Origin: Datisca glomerata
Lineage: Eukaryota > Streptophyta > Magnoliopsida > Cucurbitales > Datiscaceae
Assembly: GCA_003255025.1 (NCBI GenBank)
Contig: QANY01008646.1
Location: 1,548,905 to 1,612,904 of the forward strand
Reading direction: 5' to 3'
Length of the DNA: 64,000 nucleotides
The translations under genes were made by a program, and so were the position numbers. This document shows positions 1 through 12,130 of this stretch, piece by piece. The notes beneath the pieces were generated by a model that worked only from the letters and a program-made list of their open reading frames with translations, was not told where the DNA came from and did not search any database. Positions within the stretch are counted from its first letter, which is position 1. Each line of letters starts with the position of its first letter.

Positions 1-2300
1 ATTTTTACGGGACGACTGCAAATCCATATGGATAACATCAAGTTCTAAAGATTAAAAAGGACTAATCATATTGCACAACATATTCTTGGAAAATAAAATA
101 CAGAGTAATCCATTGGAGTGTACTACTTGTTGAGATTTTCACGAATCATATACGTTAATTTATTGTAGCGGCTACCCTAGAGGTGGTGTTTTCTACTATG
201 GAATATTATCAAGATCAATTACGTAATTGAATGAGAGATCAATGGATGAAGGGTAATTTGATTGTGTATAATTGAAGAATATATGATAAAATTGGTAATG
301 AAACAATTATACGATAGAGTTCAAAACATGACAATTGTAGAGGACATGTAGATGTAACAATGAAAAATGAAAATATATTATTAATGAGACAGTTCTATTT
401 TTATAATGTTACTTTTATATTAAAAGAGCCCTGAACAAAAATCCCAGATTTATCTTTGGTCTCAACTGAGTAATATGTGCCTCACTGGGAGGCACTCACA
501 AGTCACAGTATCTTTCTGTGAATGAGCCTCCCAATAAGGAGGAATTCTAAGAAATGATGGTTAAAACGTGGTTGTCTGTGAATTGTGTATCAAACCACCG
601 CTGCTTTGATGCAAGTGAACCCACTATTGTCATTAATGTTGGTTTAGTGAGCCATTTACATGAAACCATTAATGATTTGATGCACAATAATAGGCGACCA
701 CATTGTGGCTCCATTCCTAAGAATTTCTCTCCGGTAAGGAAGAATAATTTTCCTACTGTGTATTTTCTAACTTGTTCTATGTATTTGTTTACTTCATCAT
801 GTATTTTCTAACTTGATGTCTATTATCATTTTTCTTATGTTTGTAATATTTTCTATCTTCATATATGTATTTATGTTCTAACTAATATATGTTGTACCTT
901 TTTTTAATGAATTCGAATATTATTAAGAAAAATATGAAGGTAAGAGTAACATCATGGACAGTTAAATACCATTTCAATAATAACTTTATCCCTATCAATC
1001 AAACTATAAATACATTGTGACAAAAAAAATAATGAAACTCCAACTCTGATCTTACTAATATATCTCGTACTTTATATGCATTAGATTTATACACTACAAA
1101 TGGAAGTCTTTTTTTACATTACAAATGGAAGTTGGACTAAGTATAAAAGGATCACTCTCTAATGTTGGGGATTTTTTCCCGCCATTGATGTTGGGATTAA
1201 TCTTGACCGTTAAATCTGGTCAGGATGATCTCAACCATTAGATGAGTTTAGGGATAAATTGCTTTGCAACTTGAGGAAAATGTACCCTTCTTTCACTCTC
1301 TCTTTCTCCTTCGGTTTCCCCTTCCCCATAACAAAAAAACCCCCAAAATCAGACGAAGCTCAACCCCTTTCTCATTTCCTCCTCTCCCTTTCCACTTCCC
1401 ATAACAAAAAATTAGGGCACGTGAACAACCCTTTATAGAGCAAAGCCTCTCTCTCTCTCTCTCTCTTCACGGTGGTTATCTCTCTTTCAGACCCCTGTGA
1501 GTTCGTATTAGAGTTGCATCGCTAAGAAGTCACTACTACCATGAAGGTCGTCGTTGCCTCGACCAAGCACCTAAAGCCAAAATTCGGCCTCACCTCCTCC
1601 GATCTACAGGTTTACTGAGAGAATCATATGGGAAATTCCATGAGTGAGATTGATAGATGGGTTTTGAGCATTTTATTTAAGATGTTTTATTTGGCTTGGG
1701 ATGCAAGTTGTAAAACATGTTTTGAGTATTTTCATTCTTTCCATTCTTCTATAACTTAGCTGTTGTTTTTCTCTTTGGTTTAACAAAGATGGTGGATGCG
1801 AGGAAGATAGAGCTTTGACGACTGATGGAGGATTTGGGTAAACCTTTCACCTGTAATTTCTTTTTATTTATGTTAGTTTAGAGATGAAACATTTGTTGCA
1901 TGTGGGGGGTCTTGAATCCAGGTTCCAAAAAGGTTTTGATGACCACAAAAATTGCTTCGTAACAAAAGGCCACGTTTGTGGTGTGTAGACCAAAAATGAC
2001 CTTGTTTTCCTTTGCAGGTTACGTAATTCTTTGGTCTATATACCTCACAACGATCATGTAATGAATGGAAGCTCAACCCTATCTCTTCGAGATGGCCAAG
2101 TAAATACTTACAAGGAGTATTATAAACTTCGGTGTGTGCTTATATTTCATTTAATTCTTGTCATAGTAGTTTTTTGTTCTTTTTCATAGAATGAATGGAA
2201 GATTTGTTTTGTGAAAGTTTTTGGTATAATAAAAGGCTCATTGAACACAAGTAACTTTTATTATTTCTTGCTCATACATGGTATTGAACTAAATTTTGAA
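1..2300. other. Intergenic region without a recognised gene
   Basis: AT-rich sequence with short spurious reading frames only. A pyrimidine-rich stretch at about 1280-1480 contains a (CT)n run near 1446-1466. It is followed at 1541 by a short exon-like start (reading MKVVVASTKHLKPKFGLTSS) that runs straight into a candidate GT donor near 1610. I could not find a convincing second exon, so I do not call a gene. The stretch 930-1070 resembles 55890-56030, so part of this region is dispersed repeat. Confidence 0.5.
1446..1466. repeat. (CT)n microsatellite
   Basis: A run of CT dinucleotides within a pyrimidine-rich leader-like stretch. It lies about 75 bp upstream of the exon-like ATG at 1541. 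This resembles 5'-UTR composition in plants but is not proof of a gene. Confidence 0.8.
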
Positions 2301-2309
2301 CAAGAAATA

Positions 2310-3880
2310 TGTTAGAATTATATCCATAACGTAGGGTGTAATAACTATTGATGAGTATTTAGTTATTTCTCAGACATTTTGTATTACTGAATTTAATGAA
2401 TAAATAAATTTTTCCTTTAGTTAAAAGTGTTTATAATTTACTCAAGTTGTGGAACTATTATCAACGTAAGAAGAGTAAAGACAGAGGAGTCTTCCAGACA
2501 AACTCTTCTGAAATAGTTCAGAATGTTATTCGCAATCTTAGGATCGACTGAACAATCGAATCTGATTATGACAATTAGGTTGAACCAATGCCAGTTTTGG
2601 GGCATGAAAGTGGAGACTCAAATAGTTATAGAACACGTTTAATAGACCGGTAACAAATTAGTTTAAAGCAAAAATAATTTACCTAGCTCTAAATCTAATT
2701 GTTACACATTAAAAGTATTTTTATAATTACCTTAATTCTGAGATGAATACATAGCTTGACTTAGCTACTTGTTATCTTACATACGTCAAATGGGTGAGTT
2801 CCAATTAGCGGATAATATCTCTGTTGTTAGGATCGAAATTCAACCATGTTGGGGTTATGTGATTCACAAATATGAAAATTCGTGGTTGGATTATGAAAGC
2901 AACAATATCACCTTATTTTTATTTATGGGTGTATGAATAAAAAAACAGGATCTGATATTCAATGAATTGAGTCATTGATTAAGACTTGTGAATTGTATGA
3001 AACAATTCACTATATGCCTTTCTTATTCACAGTCAATAAAAGAGTAAAGGAAATAATAACAAGAGGGTAAATGGTAATTTTATATCTCCGCTCTTGTTAC
3101 TGATATTCACGACAGATAATATGTTAAAATATTATGTGGACCATGAAATAAAGAGTTTATTTGCACCAACAGAAAAATGTAGCACGCATGAATCGAGAGT
3201 TGATTCGTCATCGAACCTATAGTGGAGTCGTACGATGTCAGGGTTAAATATGTCAGAAATTTATAAAGATAAATTTGTCGGGTATTTGAATCATATAGCT
3301 TTGTTCATGTAGATCTATTCGGTCTCAGAAATAGCTCATAAGAATGGGAATAAAAGAAACGATATCAGTTGGACCAAAATATATTTTGGTGTCAATGTGT
3401 ATTTCCTACACTCATATGTGATGGGTGCTGTCACTTAATTAGTTAAGTGTGATTAATTGTATTGAAATTAATTAATTTATTATTAGATAATTAGTAAATA
3501 AAATGATATTAATTAATTGATAGATATCAATTAGATTTATCAATTGGATTGATGAATTTCGATATAACAAAAATTCTAAGAGGATATATACAAAATATGG
3601 CCATGGTGGTTATTTTGGGTTTCATTTTCAAAAATTGGAAATATAGGGGTATATTCATAAATTCTTAAAATTAATATATCTATGTGTGCATGTGTGATAG
3701 CAACACAACTCTAGAACACAGTAATTGATATTGATCAATACAATGCTTAATTACACAGAGAGAAAAAGAGTTTTCTCTTACTCCCTCACATGTTGCCGCC
3801 GAATTTCAAATTGAAAGAAGAAAATTTTGATTTCATTCAATCGTTTTCAGAACTCACACTCAGTTCTTACATAAACTGAT
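2310..3880 (+). mobile_element. Probable 5' LTR of a decayed Copia element
   Basis: A candidate LTR begins with TGTTAGAATTATATCC at 2310. The stretch 3597-3880 is repeated in direct orientation at about 11597-11910, downstream of Copia pol, including a shared block around a polypurine-like 'gagagaaaaa' tract. That placement, one copy before and one after a Copia coding region, is what LTRs look like. The left boundary is a guess from the TG start. The right boundary is lost, because similarity stops at about 3880 where other sequence begins. No primer-binding site or target duplication was found. Confidence 0.5.
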
Positions 3881-4238
3881 AAAGTAAGTTTGCAGAGGAA
3901 AAATATAAATTTATAAAATCAAACATACAAAAGAAAAAGTTGACTCTACTGACACTTATAAAAGCCTACTAGGTAGAAAGCAATATTGTAATCTCTTGAA
4001 TACGAATAAAAAACATAAAAAATAATGATGAAGTGAACAAAGTAATGATGATGTGTTATCAAGCTTTTTGTTTGTAGAAAACTAGAGTTGTAGAATAGCT
4101 TACATTATGATGAAGATTGAGGGAAAAAAAACCTCACTTTGATCGATGATAGATGGAGTCGGAGAGAAGAGGAGACAATTGGAGTGGTGGCGTGGTGAGC
4201 TATGCTTTTCTTTAATAAGAAACATGTTAATGCACAAA

Positions 4239-4365
4239 TAAACGGAGGGTTTTTAACGGAGAATTACTTTGTTATGGAAAACGAAACACGAATGATGTGA
4301 TAATTTTTTATTAGTAGAACTGATGATGGCACAGATTTTTTGAGACAGATGATCTAAATTTAAAA
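4239..4365 (+). repeat. Direct repeat, copy 1 (flanks the FAR1-like pseudogene)
   Basis: About 110 bp matching 7462-7580 in the same orientation. Shared landmarks are GAATTACTTTGTTA and a TTTTTTGRGACAGAT block. Being direct rather than inverted, the pair does not form MULE terminal inverted repeats. It may be remnants of a small LTR element or a segmental repeat. Confidence 0.65.
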
Positions 4366-4654
4366 TAAAATATTTTTACGCCATTTGCTGGCACTGCTGC
4401 CGCAAAGTCGTCGAAAACTGCCGTTGGAAAAGTCGACGGCCTCTTCCGCCGCCGTGCCACACTGCCTCTTGTTGTCCACTATCGTGCCCTGTGTGGTGAC
4501 TAGAGTTTATGAAACTCTAAGCGATAATAATTACGGTTTAGGAAATCCTATGATGTTTCGTAAAAATCATAATCTCATCTTTTATCTTTAATATTTTTGA
4601 ATTTTGAATTTTAATTTTTAAACGAATAAAAGATAATTAAAGTTCAGAAGGTAT

Positions 4655-6710
4655 TGACAAACTGGGAAGTATCATGTTATCAAATTTATTGCTGACCATA
4701 CGCACACGACGTCAAGTCCTAGCAAAAGTCATCTACACAGATTGCAAAGAAAGTTGACTATGCCCCAAGCAGCTGAAATTGAGTTAGCTGATTGTTCAGG
4801 AATTCATTCAGAAATAGGTTGTGAATTGATGGCCAGACGAGCTGGTGGGCGTGACTCTCTTGGATTTATTCCTGAAGATTATAAAAATTATTTGCGTTCA
4901 AAATGTTTTATCCGAATAAGAATGGGTGACACATGTGGCCTTCTTGAATATTTACAAAGAATGCGATTAGAAGATCCAAATTTTTTCTATGTTATTCAAG
5001 TTTATGTAAATGATCACATAACCAATATTCTTTGGGCAGATGCAAAGATGATGATTGATTATACTTACTTCGACGATGTGGTTTGCTTTAATACGACATA
5101 CAAAAAAAATCAAGAACGCCACCCTTTTGCAATGTTTCTCAGATTCAATCACCATAAGCAGACTATTATTTTTGGAGTCGTATTATATATGATGAAACCG
5201 CTGAAACTTTTGTTTGGCTCTTTGATACTTTTGTTTGAGCTATGTCGGGGAAAAAACCAATCACTATCTAATCGGGATCGGGCAATCGTCAAAGCATTGG
5301 CCTCCACATGGCCGGAAACAACTCATCATTTATGCATTTGGCATCTATACCAAAATACATCAAAAAGCTTAATCATGGTAGCAGTTTAGGAAATTTTCAA
5401 AAGACTTGAGTAGTTGCATATATAACTATGAGGAAGAAGATACATTTATGATAACTTGGAATAGTATGCTTGAAAAGTATGGTCTTGAACATAATGACCG
5501 GTTGCAACGAATATTCAAAATAAAGGAGAAATGGGCATTGCCATATGGAAGGGAATTGTTTTATCCAGATATGATGACCACACAATGCAATGAAAGCTTG
5601 AACAACATGATTAAAAATTATGTTAGTTATAAGCATGATTTATTACGATTCTTTCATCATTTTCAAAGGTTTGTTGAAGATCGCTTCTACTCGCTTTGAA
5701 GAATTAAAAGAAAATTTTAAAGCAACTCAAAGTACTCTAGTATTATCTTTTTCAGTTGAAATCTTAAAGCATGCAGCAAGTATGTACACTCATGCAGTGC
5801 TAACAAGTTTCAAAATGAACTGTGCATTGCCTATGATTGTATTATGCACATTAAGGATGCCAATACATAAGTTATTATATACAATCTTGTTTCATATACG
5901 AAACATCTTAGTCATGCTGTTGAATATGACTCATCAAGTGGTACAATTGATTGTAGCTGTAAGAAATATAGGTTTGCGGGAATTTTATTCTCTCATGCGC
6001 TTTAAAGTTCTTTCTTCAAGAAGTATCGTGAAGATCCATGACCAATACATTTTGAAAAGATGGACAAAAACTGTAAAATTAAGAAACATAGGCGTGACCA
6101 CTACAAATAATGTCTCTGATGACCTGAAAGCTAAAATCGCAAGTTATTATAGAGACATATGCAAACTACAAACTCAACTATCAATAAAAGCTTCAGAATT
6201 AGATGAATCATATAAGATTGTTATGGCTTGTCTCAATAAGATTTTAGGAGTGTAGAAGTGTGCTTGAGAGGGAAGGTGGTTGAAAGATCTAATACCAATA
6301 CCTCATATTTTGACATCACATCCAATGATGGTCAAAGGAAATGTCTAGATGAAGATTTCAACAAAGCTAGAGGGATTAAAAGCAAACAACTTATGCGTGG
6401 AAGATCAAAACGACTAAAAGGAGTTCTTGAAAAGAGAAAATAAAAGAAAAACAGGATGAGCAAATGACTTCTCAAAATTCAAATGAGTTTTATCATTCCA
6501 ACGAATCAAATGTTCTGCTTCCATCATTTATCCAATATGTACTTTATTATTTTATTTTTTAAATGGGATAATTAAACTAGTCATTGTAAATTTACTTATA
6601 TTTATATTCTTCATGCTCTTATTCAATATGATGGTTTCAGCAAAAAGATGTAGACACTTATTATTCAAACTATGGATATAGTGTAAATGAAGATTTTTTG
6701 CCTCCCTTAT
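4655..6710 (+). pseudogene. FAR1/FHY3-like MULE transposase pseudogene
   Basis: Four frame-shifted pieces (about 4655-5389, 5406-5699, 5670-6255, 6258-6443) together match the plant FAR1-related family, domesticated or mobile Mutator-type transposases. Visible in order are the end of the FAR1 DNA-binding domain (reading FIADHTHTTSSPSKSH near 4690), a linker containing LLEYLQRMRLEDPNFFY, and the MULE transposase core (WADAKMMIDY, then a CFNTTYKKN stretch). After these come the ALASTWPETTHHLCIWH motif and the SWIM region near 5950-6000. A further exon-like scrap lies at 6640-6710. The N-terminal FAR1 domain is truncated and several frameshifts and stops interrupt it, so it is not translatable. 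It sits inside the interval bounded by the Copia LTR-like repeats, which suggests a later insertion. Confidence 0.85.
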
Positions 6711-7461
6711 CACAACTTAAGCAGCTACTTTGTTTATTTTTTTTTGTACATCAATTGATTCATAGCTCGTGGAATTTTTCATTTGGTTTATAAAATTAAC
6801 AAAAATGTCATTATTCAAGAAATTTATCGACCACCATCATAGCCATTATATCAGGGTGAAGACCAGTCATCTGGTCTCAATAATCAACTTTAAATTCATT
6901 AACTTCAGCTTCATCTTTTAAAGAACTCTTTCATATTCTAGTTTCAATGAAATTTTTTATTTTTTTTGTCACTGATATATGATACATTATATTCTTAAAG
7001 AAAAAACTCTTGGAGCTACTACTTACTTTTAAATATATCTTAATTTATATTTCTTTATATTTTAAATGGTTATGTTTTTAATGTTTATATCATAAATGTC
7101 CAATCTACAATAGAAAGAATTTGCGGATCATCAACATTTTTTGTTCTTTTAGAAAAAGGTGGATTGTTTTTTTAATATAATATAAAAAAGGTGAATTTGC
7201 ACATCAATCAATGTTTATATCATAAACGTTTTTATTCAATTTTTTAATTCTTTTTAAGTCCAAAAAAGCATAATCTATCACAGAAAAAACTAGTTATAGG
7301 ATAGCTATCCTAATGTGATTGTAGGACGTGTTTTTTCCGATCAAAGATTTTTTTTTCATTTGTCAGATGAGTTTGCACAGAGGGCGAATTTGTAGGACAC
7401 TGCATTTCTTAAAGAAAAATTGTAGGACAACATGTAACTTTTTTAAAGAAAAACTTTGAAG

Positions 7462-7580
7462 ACGCTGACAATTTCTAACGAAGAATTACTTTGTTACGGA
7501 AAATGAAGCGCGGATGATTTGGTAATTTGAGATAGATGATGGGATAAATTTTTTGGGACAGATAATCCAGATTTTTTTAT
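7462..7580 (+). repeat. Direct repeat, copy 2
   Basis: Second copy of the block at 4239-4365, same orientation, about 3.2 kb downstream. The two copies bracket the FAR1-like pseudogene. Confidence 0.65.
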
Positions 7581-7734
7581 TTTCATTCTAATGATACTCA
7601 AGATGTTAGGATACGGTTCTCGGCAACCCAAACACCACAACATCCAATTTGCAACTTTGGAGGGAAAAGAAAGAGAAAGAAACCCAAGAAAAATAGTTCT
7701 AATAAAAAAGTTACTTGCGTGAAAAGATAATTAT

Positions 7735-7950
7735 CCATTTTATTTATTTTATATTTGAAATTTTAAATTTAAAAGATAATTATCTATTTATCTTTTATCT
7801 TTTGAAATTTTAAATTTTAAAAGGATTTTAATGAGATTATTTAATTGAAAAAATATTTTTTCTTCATTAAAGGGTTTTGATTCAAATTTAAATTTTGAAC
7901 TTTTAAAATTTAAATTTTGAATTTTGAATTTAAATTTTAAATTTTAAAAT
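7735..7950. repeat. Low-complexity AAATTT-rich tract
   Basis: Many overlapping copies of AATTTAAATTTT-like words on both strands (for example around 7745-7800 and 7885-7945). Self-complementary and AT-only, so it could form hairpins or be a DNA-unwinding or nuclear-matrix-type tract. No coding content is seen. Confidence 0.7.
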
Positions 7951-9069
7951 AGGAATAGATTTTTGTAAATAGTTACAAATTGTTGGGACTTCCTAAAGGA
8001 CAAGTAACAATTACAGATGCCATGAAGATTAGTATTTAAATTAATTATAATTTATTTATTATTTTTTACGTGTTGTAATTAGAAATAGCCAATAGGAGGT
8101 TAATATTCAATGGATGATTTATTATTAATCCCGTATTATCATATAACATGTCATATAAAAATAGGGATATGCCAATGTCAAAATGTCATGTAGCATGTGC
8201 ATGAACCATTGTAGTTTAATTTATAATGGGTTATAATTTTGAATTTTATAAAAGTTATAAATTTTAAATTGGGATTTAAATTTTATAAAAAGTTTATAAT
8301 TTTCGAAACTTGTTTTTTCCAAATTAATAAAGAATTATTATTTTTGAAAGAATAACGAAAAATCTATTTTTCCAAAAACTTAGTGGGGGGTCGTTTACGT
8401 TGAAACATTTTCAAGGTCCCCAACACAAAGTTGATCATGGCACGAGGAATGGTTTAGAGCCGCCCTAGCGGTCCTCTCTTCAATGGGAGAAACTTTGGAA
8501 TCGTGGCGCTTTAAGTCATCGAGTTGTTTAAGAAGCTAAAGCTTGTAAAGGAAGTAGTGCGGCATGACCATCCCTAGACGGACTATTAGTTCATAACAAC
8601 ATTTAAAGTTGATGCATTGGTTAAACACTTAGATCGAAGGACATTGGAATCCTTCATTGGGGTTGGTCAATGGGGCTAAAGTGACCAAAACCATTGGTGA
8701 TTGGTTAAGCTAGATGTAGTGACATCTTAAGAAGCGTTAATCAAATGAGAGGAGTCTCGATGCAATATGAGGTAGCATGGACGTTGTCCTTAGATGAAAC
8801 AAGCTATTGTTGTTGATCGTAACATCATAAAAGAAATATCGGTTGTATCTATGGGAACTATTAAATTGTCATTTGATAATAATTTTATGGTTTTACGTGG
8901 TGGTTATTATATCCTAGTTTTTTTTGGAATAACCTTATTTTAGTAGCTAGCTTAATTGAGCAAGAATTCAATTTGAATTTCATTGATAAAGATATTAGTA
9001 TTTTAGAAATGACTTCTTAATTAGTACCGCACATTTGATAAATATATTGTTTTACGTAAAACCAATAGT

Positions 9070-11620
9070 TTCAATGATATGTGACACTGAAGTGAATGTT
9101 GATTCACAAAGGGGTAGTAAAAGGTTGAAATTTGACTCAGCCGATCAACCTACGCCTTGGGCATATTAACCTGAACAAGATTACAAGACTTGCGAAGGAG
9201 AGTCCTTTATAAACTTTAAGTGTGGGATCACTACCCATATGTGAATCTTGTATAAAAGATAAAATGATCAAGAGACACTTTTCAGTGAAGGGTGAAAGAG
9301 CCACTCAATGACTCGAACTCGTACATAGTGATATATGTGGGTCATTGAATGTCCAAGCAAGAGGAGGTTATGAATATTCCGTAACCATCACTGATCACCA
9401 CTACTCACGGATTGATCATGTTTATCTAATGTGCCATAAATATGAAACTTTTGAAAAGTTCAAAGAGTATAAGGCTATGGTTGAGAAGTAATTAGATAAG
9501 CAAATCAAAACATTACGATCCGATCATGGTTGAGAGTACTTTCTAGGAGAGTTTGAAGACTTTCTTAAGGAAGAAGGTATTCTTTCTCAGCTTACAGCAC
9601 CTGGCACTCTAGAACAAAATGGTGTGTTATAGAGAAAGAATCAAACGCTGATGGATATGGTTAGATCCATGATGAGTTACTCATCTCTCCCAGATTCGTT
9701 CTGGGGATATGTCTTGGAAACAGCAGCATACATTTTGAAACAAGTGTCGTCGAAGATGGTGCCTGGCACGCCATATGGAAGATAGAATGAACGAAAGTCA
9801 TCGGTTAACCACATTAGAATATGGGGTGCCCAGCACATGTTCTGAAACCGAAGACATGCAAGTTGGCCAATCGATCAGAATTATGGATATTTGTAGGATA
9901 TCCCAAGGGAACGAAATGGTGCATCTTTTATGCTCAACCTGACAAGAAAACATTCATTAGTACAAATGCACAGTTTCTTGAGGAAGACTATATAAGAAGT
10001 GTGAAGCCAAGAAACACTCTTGTGCTAGAAGAATTATTTCTGATTTAATAGTTGAAGAACCATAATAGGGGCCAGAGCCTATGGAGCCTCGACGCAGTGG
10101 GAGGGTTGTAAGATAGCCTGACATGTACATGTCGTATGGAGATGCCTTAACAGCAGTCTCAGATAAGGATCATGGTGAACCTATTTTCTACTCACAGGCC
10201 ATGGCTAGTCCTAAAGAAAACTTATGGCAGGAAGCCATGAACATTGAGATACATTCGATGTACTCGAATAGAGTCTGAAAACTTGTAGATCCTCCTAAAA
10301 GGGTAAAATCTGTAGGGTACAAATGAATCTATAAGAAAAAGAGAGGTCTGGATAGGAATGTGGAGACATTCAAAGCTAGACTAGTAGCCAAGGGCTTCAC
10401 TCAAAAGGAAGGTATAGAATATGAGGATACCTTCTCGTCGGTAGTCATGCTTAAATCCATCTGAATTATCCTGTTCATTGTTGCTGTCCTAGATTATGAA
10501 ATCTAGCAGATGTATATCAATGCTTCTTTTCTAAATGGCAATCTTGAAGAGCGTATTCATATGGTTCAACCAGACAAGTTCATGGAAAAATGCCAATATG
10601 GCAAGGTTTATGAGCTGCTTAAGTCCATTTATGGACTTAAATAAGCGTCACAGTCTTGGAATATTTGATTCGACAAAACTCTCAAGAACTTTAGTTTTGA
10701 ACAGTTAGGGGATTAACCCTGTGTACATAAGCTGATACATGAAGGGAAAGTGGTTTTTCTTGTCTTGTACGTAGATGATATTCTACTCATTGGGAATGAT
10801 GTAGGAAAATTATCTGATGTCAAGATTTGGCTTGTAAAGCAATTTGATATGAATGATCTTCGAGAAGCTGCATTTGTCGAGGTATTCACAACTTTTGAGA
10901 TAGGAAGAACATAAAATTGGCATCGTCTCACGCATCTTATATTGATAAGGTGATGGATAGCTTCATTATGCAAGACTCCAAGAAATGATTTCTTCCTTTC
11001 AGACATAGAGTCAGTCTCTCCAAGGAGAAGTCTCCTAAGACTCCTCAAGAAGAGGGAGACATGAGAAATATTTCCTATGCCTTAGTTGTAGGAAGTCTCT
11101 ACGTGATGCTTTGCACTAGGCCAGACATTTACTATATCGTGGGCGTGGTGAGTCGCTTCCAATCTAATCCTGGAATCGAGCATTGGAATGCCGTCATGCA
11201 TATCCTTAAGTATCTGAGGAGAACAATGAACTATATGCTTGTGTATTCAGGTACTGACTTGAATATGACGGAGGATACTGTTTTTGATTTCCAAGCAGAC
11301 AAGGATTCTATGAGGTCCACGTCATGATTGGTGTTCATCCTGAATGGTGGAGCAGTTGTATGGAGAAGTATCAAGCAATCTTGTTGATTCTACCATGGAA
11401 GTTGAATATGTGGTAGCTTCTGAAGCTGCTAAGGGGGCTGTGTGGTTTCGAAAGTTCTTGAAAACTCTGGAAGTTGTTCTAGAAGCTGACAAGCTCATCA
11501 CACTTTATTACAATAACAGTGGGGATGTAGCAAACTCGAAGGAACAAAGGAGCCACAAAAGATCCAAACGTATAGAGCATAAGTATCACAAAATTCAGCC
11601 ATGGTGGTTATTTTGGGGTT
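9070..11620 (+). pseudogene. Copia retrotransposon pol pseudogene (integrase, RT, RNase H)
   Basis: Degenerate Ty1/copia polyprotein. In order: GAG-pre-integrase (around 9150-9290), and the integrase core with SDICGS near 9330 and LRSDHG near 9525. The post-integrase region follows, containing the 75-codon frame 9821-10048 (SELWIFVGYPKGTKW). Next is RT ([18 protein letters not shown] near 10385; LYVDDILLIGND near 10765-10800, carrying the YVDD catalytic box). RNase H runs to about 11600 (STMEVEYVVASEAAKGA). Numerous in-frame TGA, TAA and TAG codons, many explicable by C-to-T or G-to-A change, interrupt every domain. RNase H is cut off at about 11592 and joined directly to LTR-like sequence. 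Gag is not clearly recognisable upstream (8400-9070). Confidence 0.9.
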
Positions 11621-12130
11621 AATTTTCAGAAATTTAAAATATAGGGGTATATTTACAAAATCTTAAAATTAATAACTATATATATGTGATAGCAATTTGA
11701 TTGCCACAATGGAATTGTATTAGATACAACACAACTCTAGAACATAGTAATTGATACTGATCAATATAGTGCATAATTATATAGAGAGAGAAAAATAGTT
11801 TTCTCCCCCTCCCTCACATGTTACCGTCGAATTTCAAATTGAAGGAAGAAAATTTTGATTTTTTTTATTCAATCATTTTGAGAGCCCATTCTCAGTTCCT
11901 AAATAAATTCTCACGAGATATATCTCTGAAATGAACGAGTGGTTATTAGTGTGAAGAAAATTTTGGAAAATTGATTCTTGAAGATCATACTTGGATTTTG
12001 GTTATTGAAGATCAAGTTTGAAAATTTGGATCTTGAAGTTTGAAGAACGTGAAGAACGAATACAAGAATTCCACCAATTCTGAAAATCTCTAATACATTG
12101 CAAAGGTGAAAATCGTTTCAACCTTTTTCT
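11592..12130 (+). mobile_element. Truncated 3' LTR of the plus-strand Copia element
   Basis: Sequence from about 11597 to 11910 matches 3597-3880 in direct orientation. It then continues with a purine-rich stretch that is missing from the left copy. The first kilobase or so of the LTR (2310-3596 in the left copy) is absent here because RNase H abuts LTR sequence at 11592. This points to a deletion through the end of pol, the polypurine tract and the 5' part of the LTR. Confidence 0.55.

Noticed and set aside
1541..1610. A host gene starting with MKVVVASTKH
   Set aside because: Only one exon-like stretch with a candidate donor was found; no second exon in a compatible frame could be supported.
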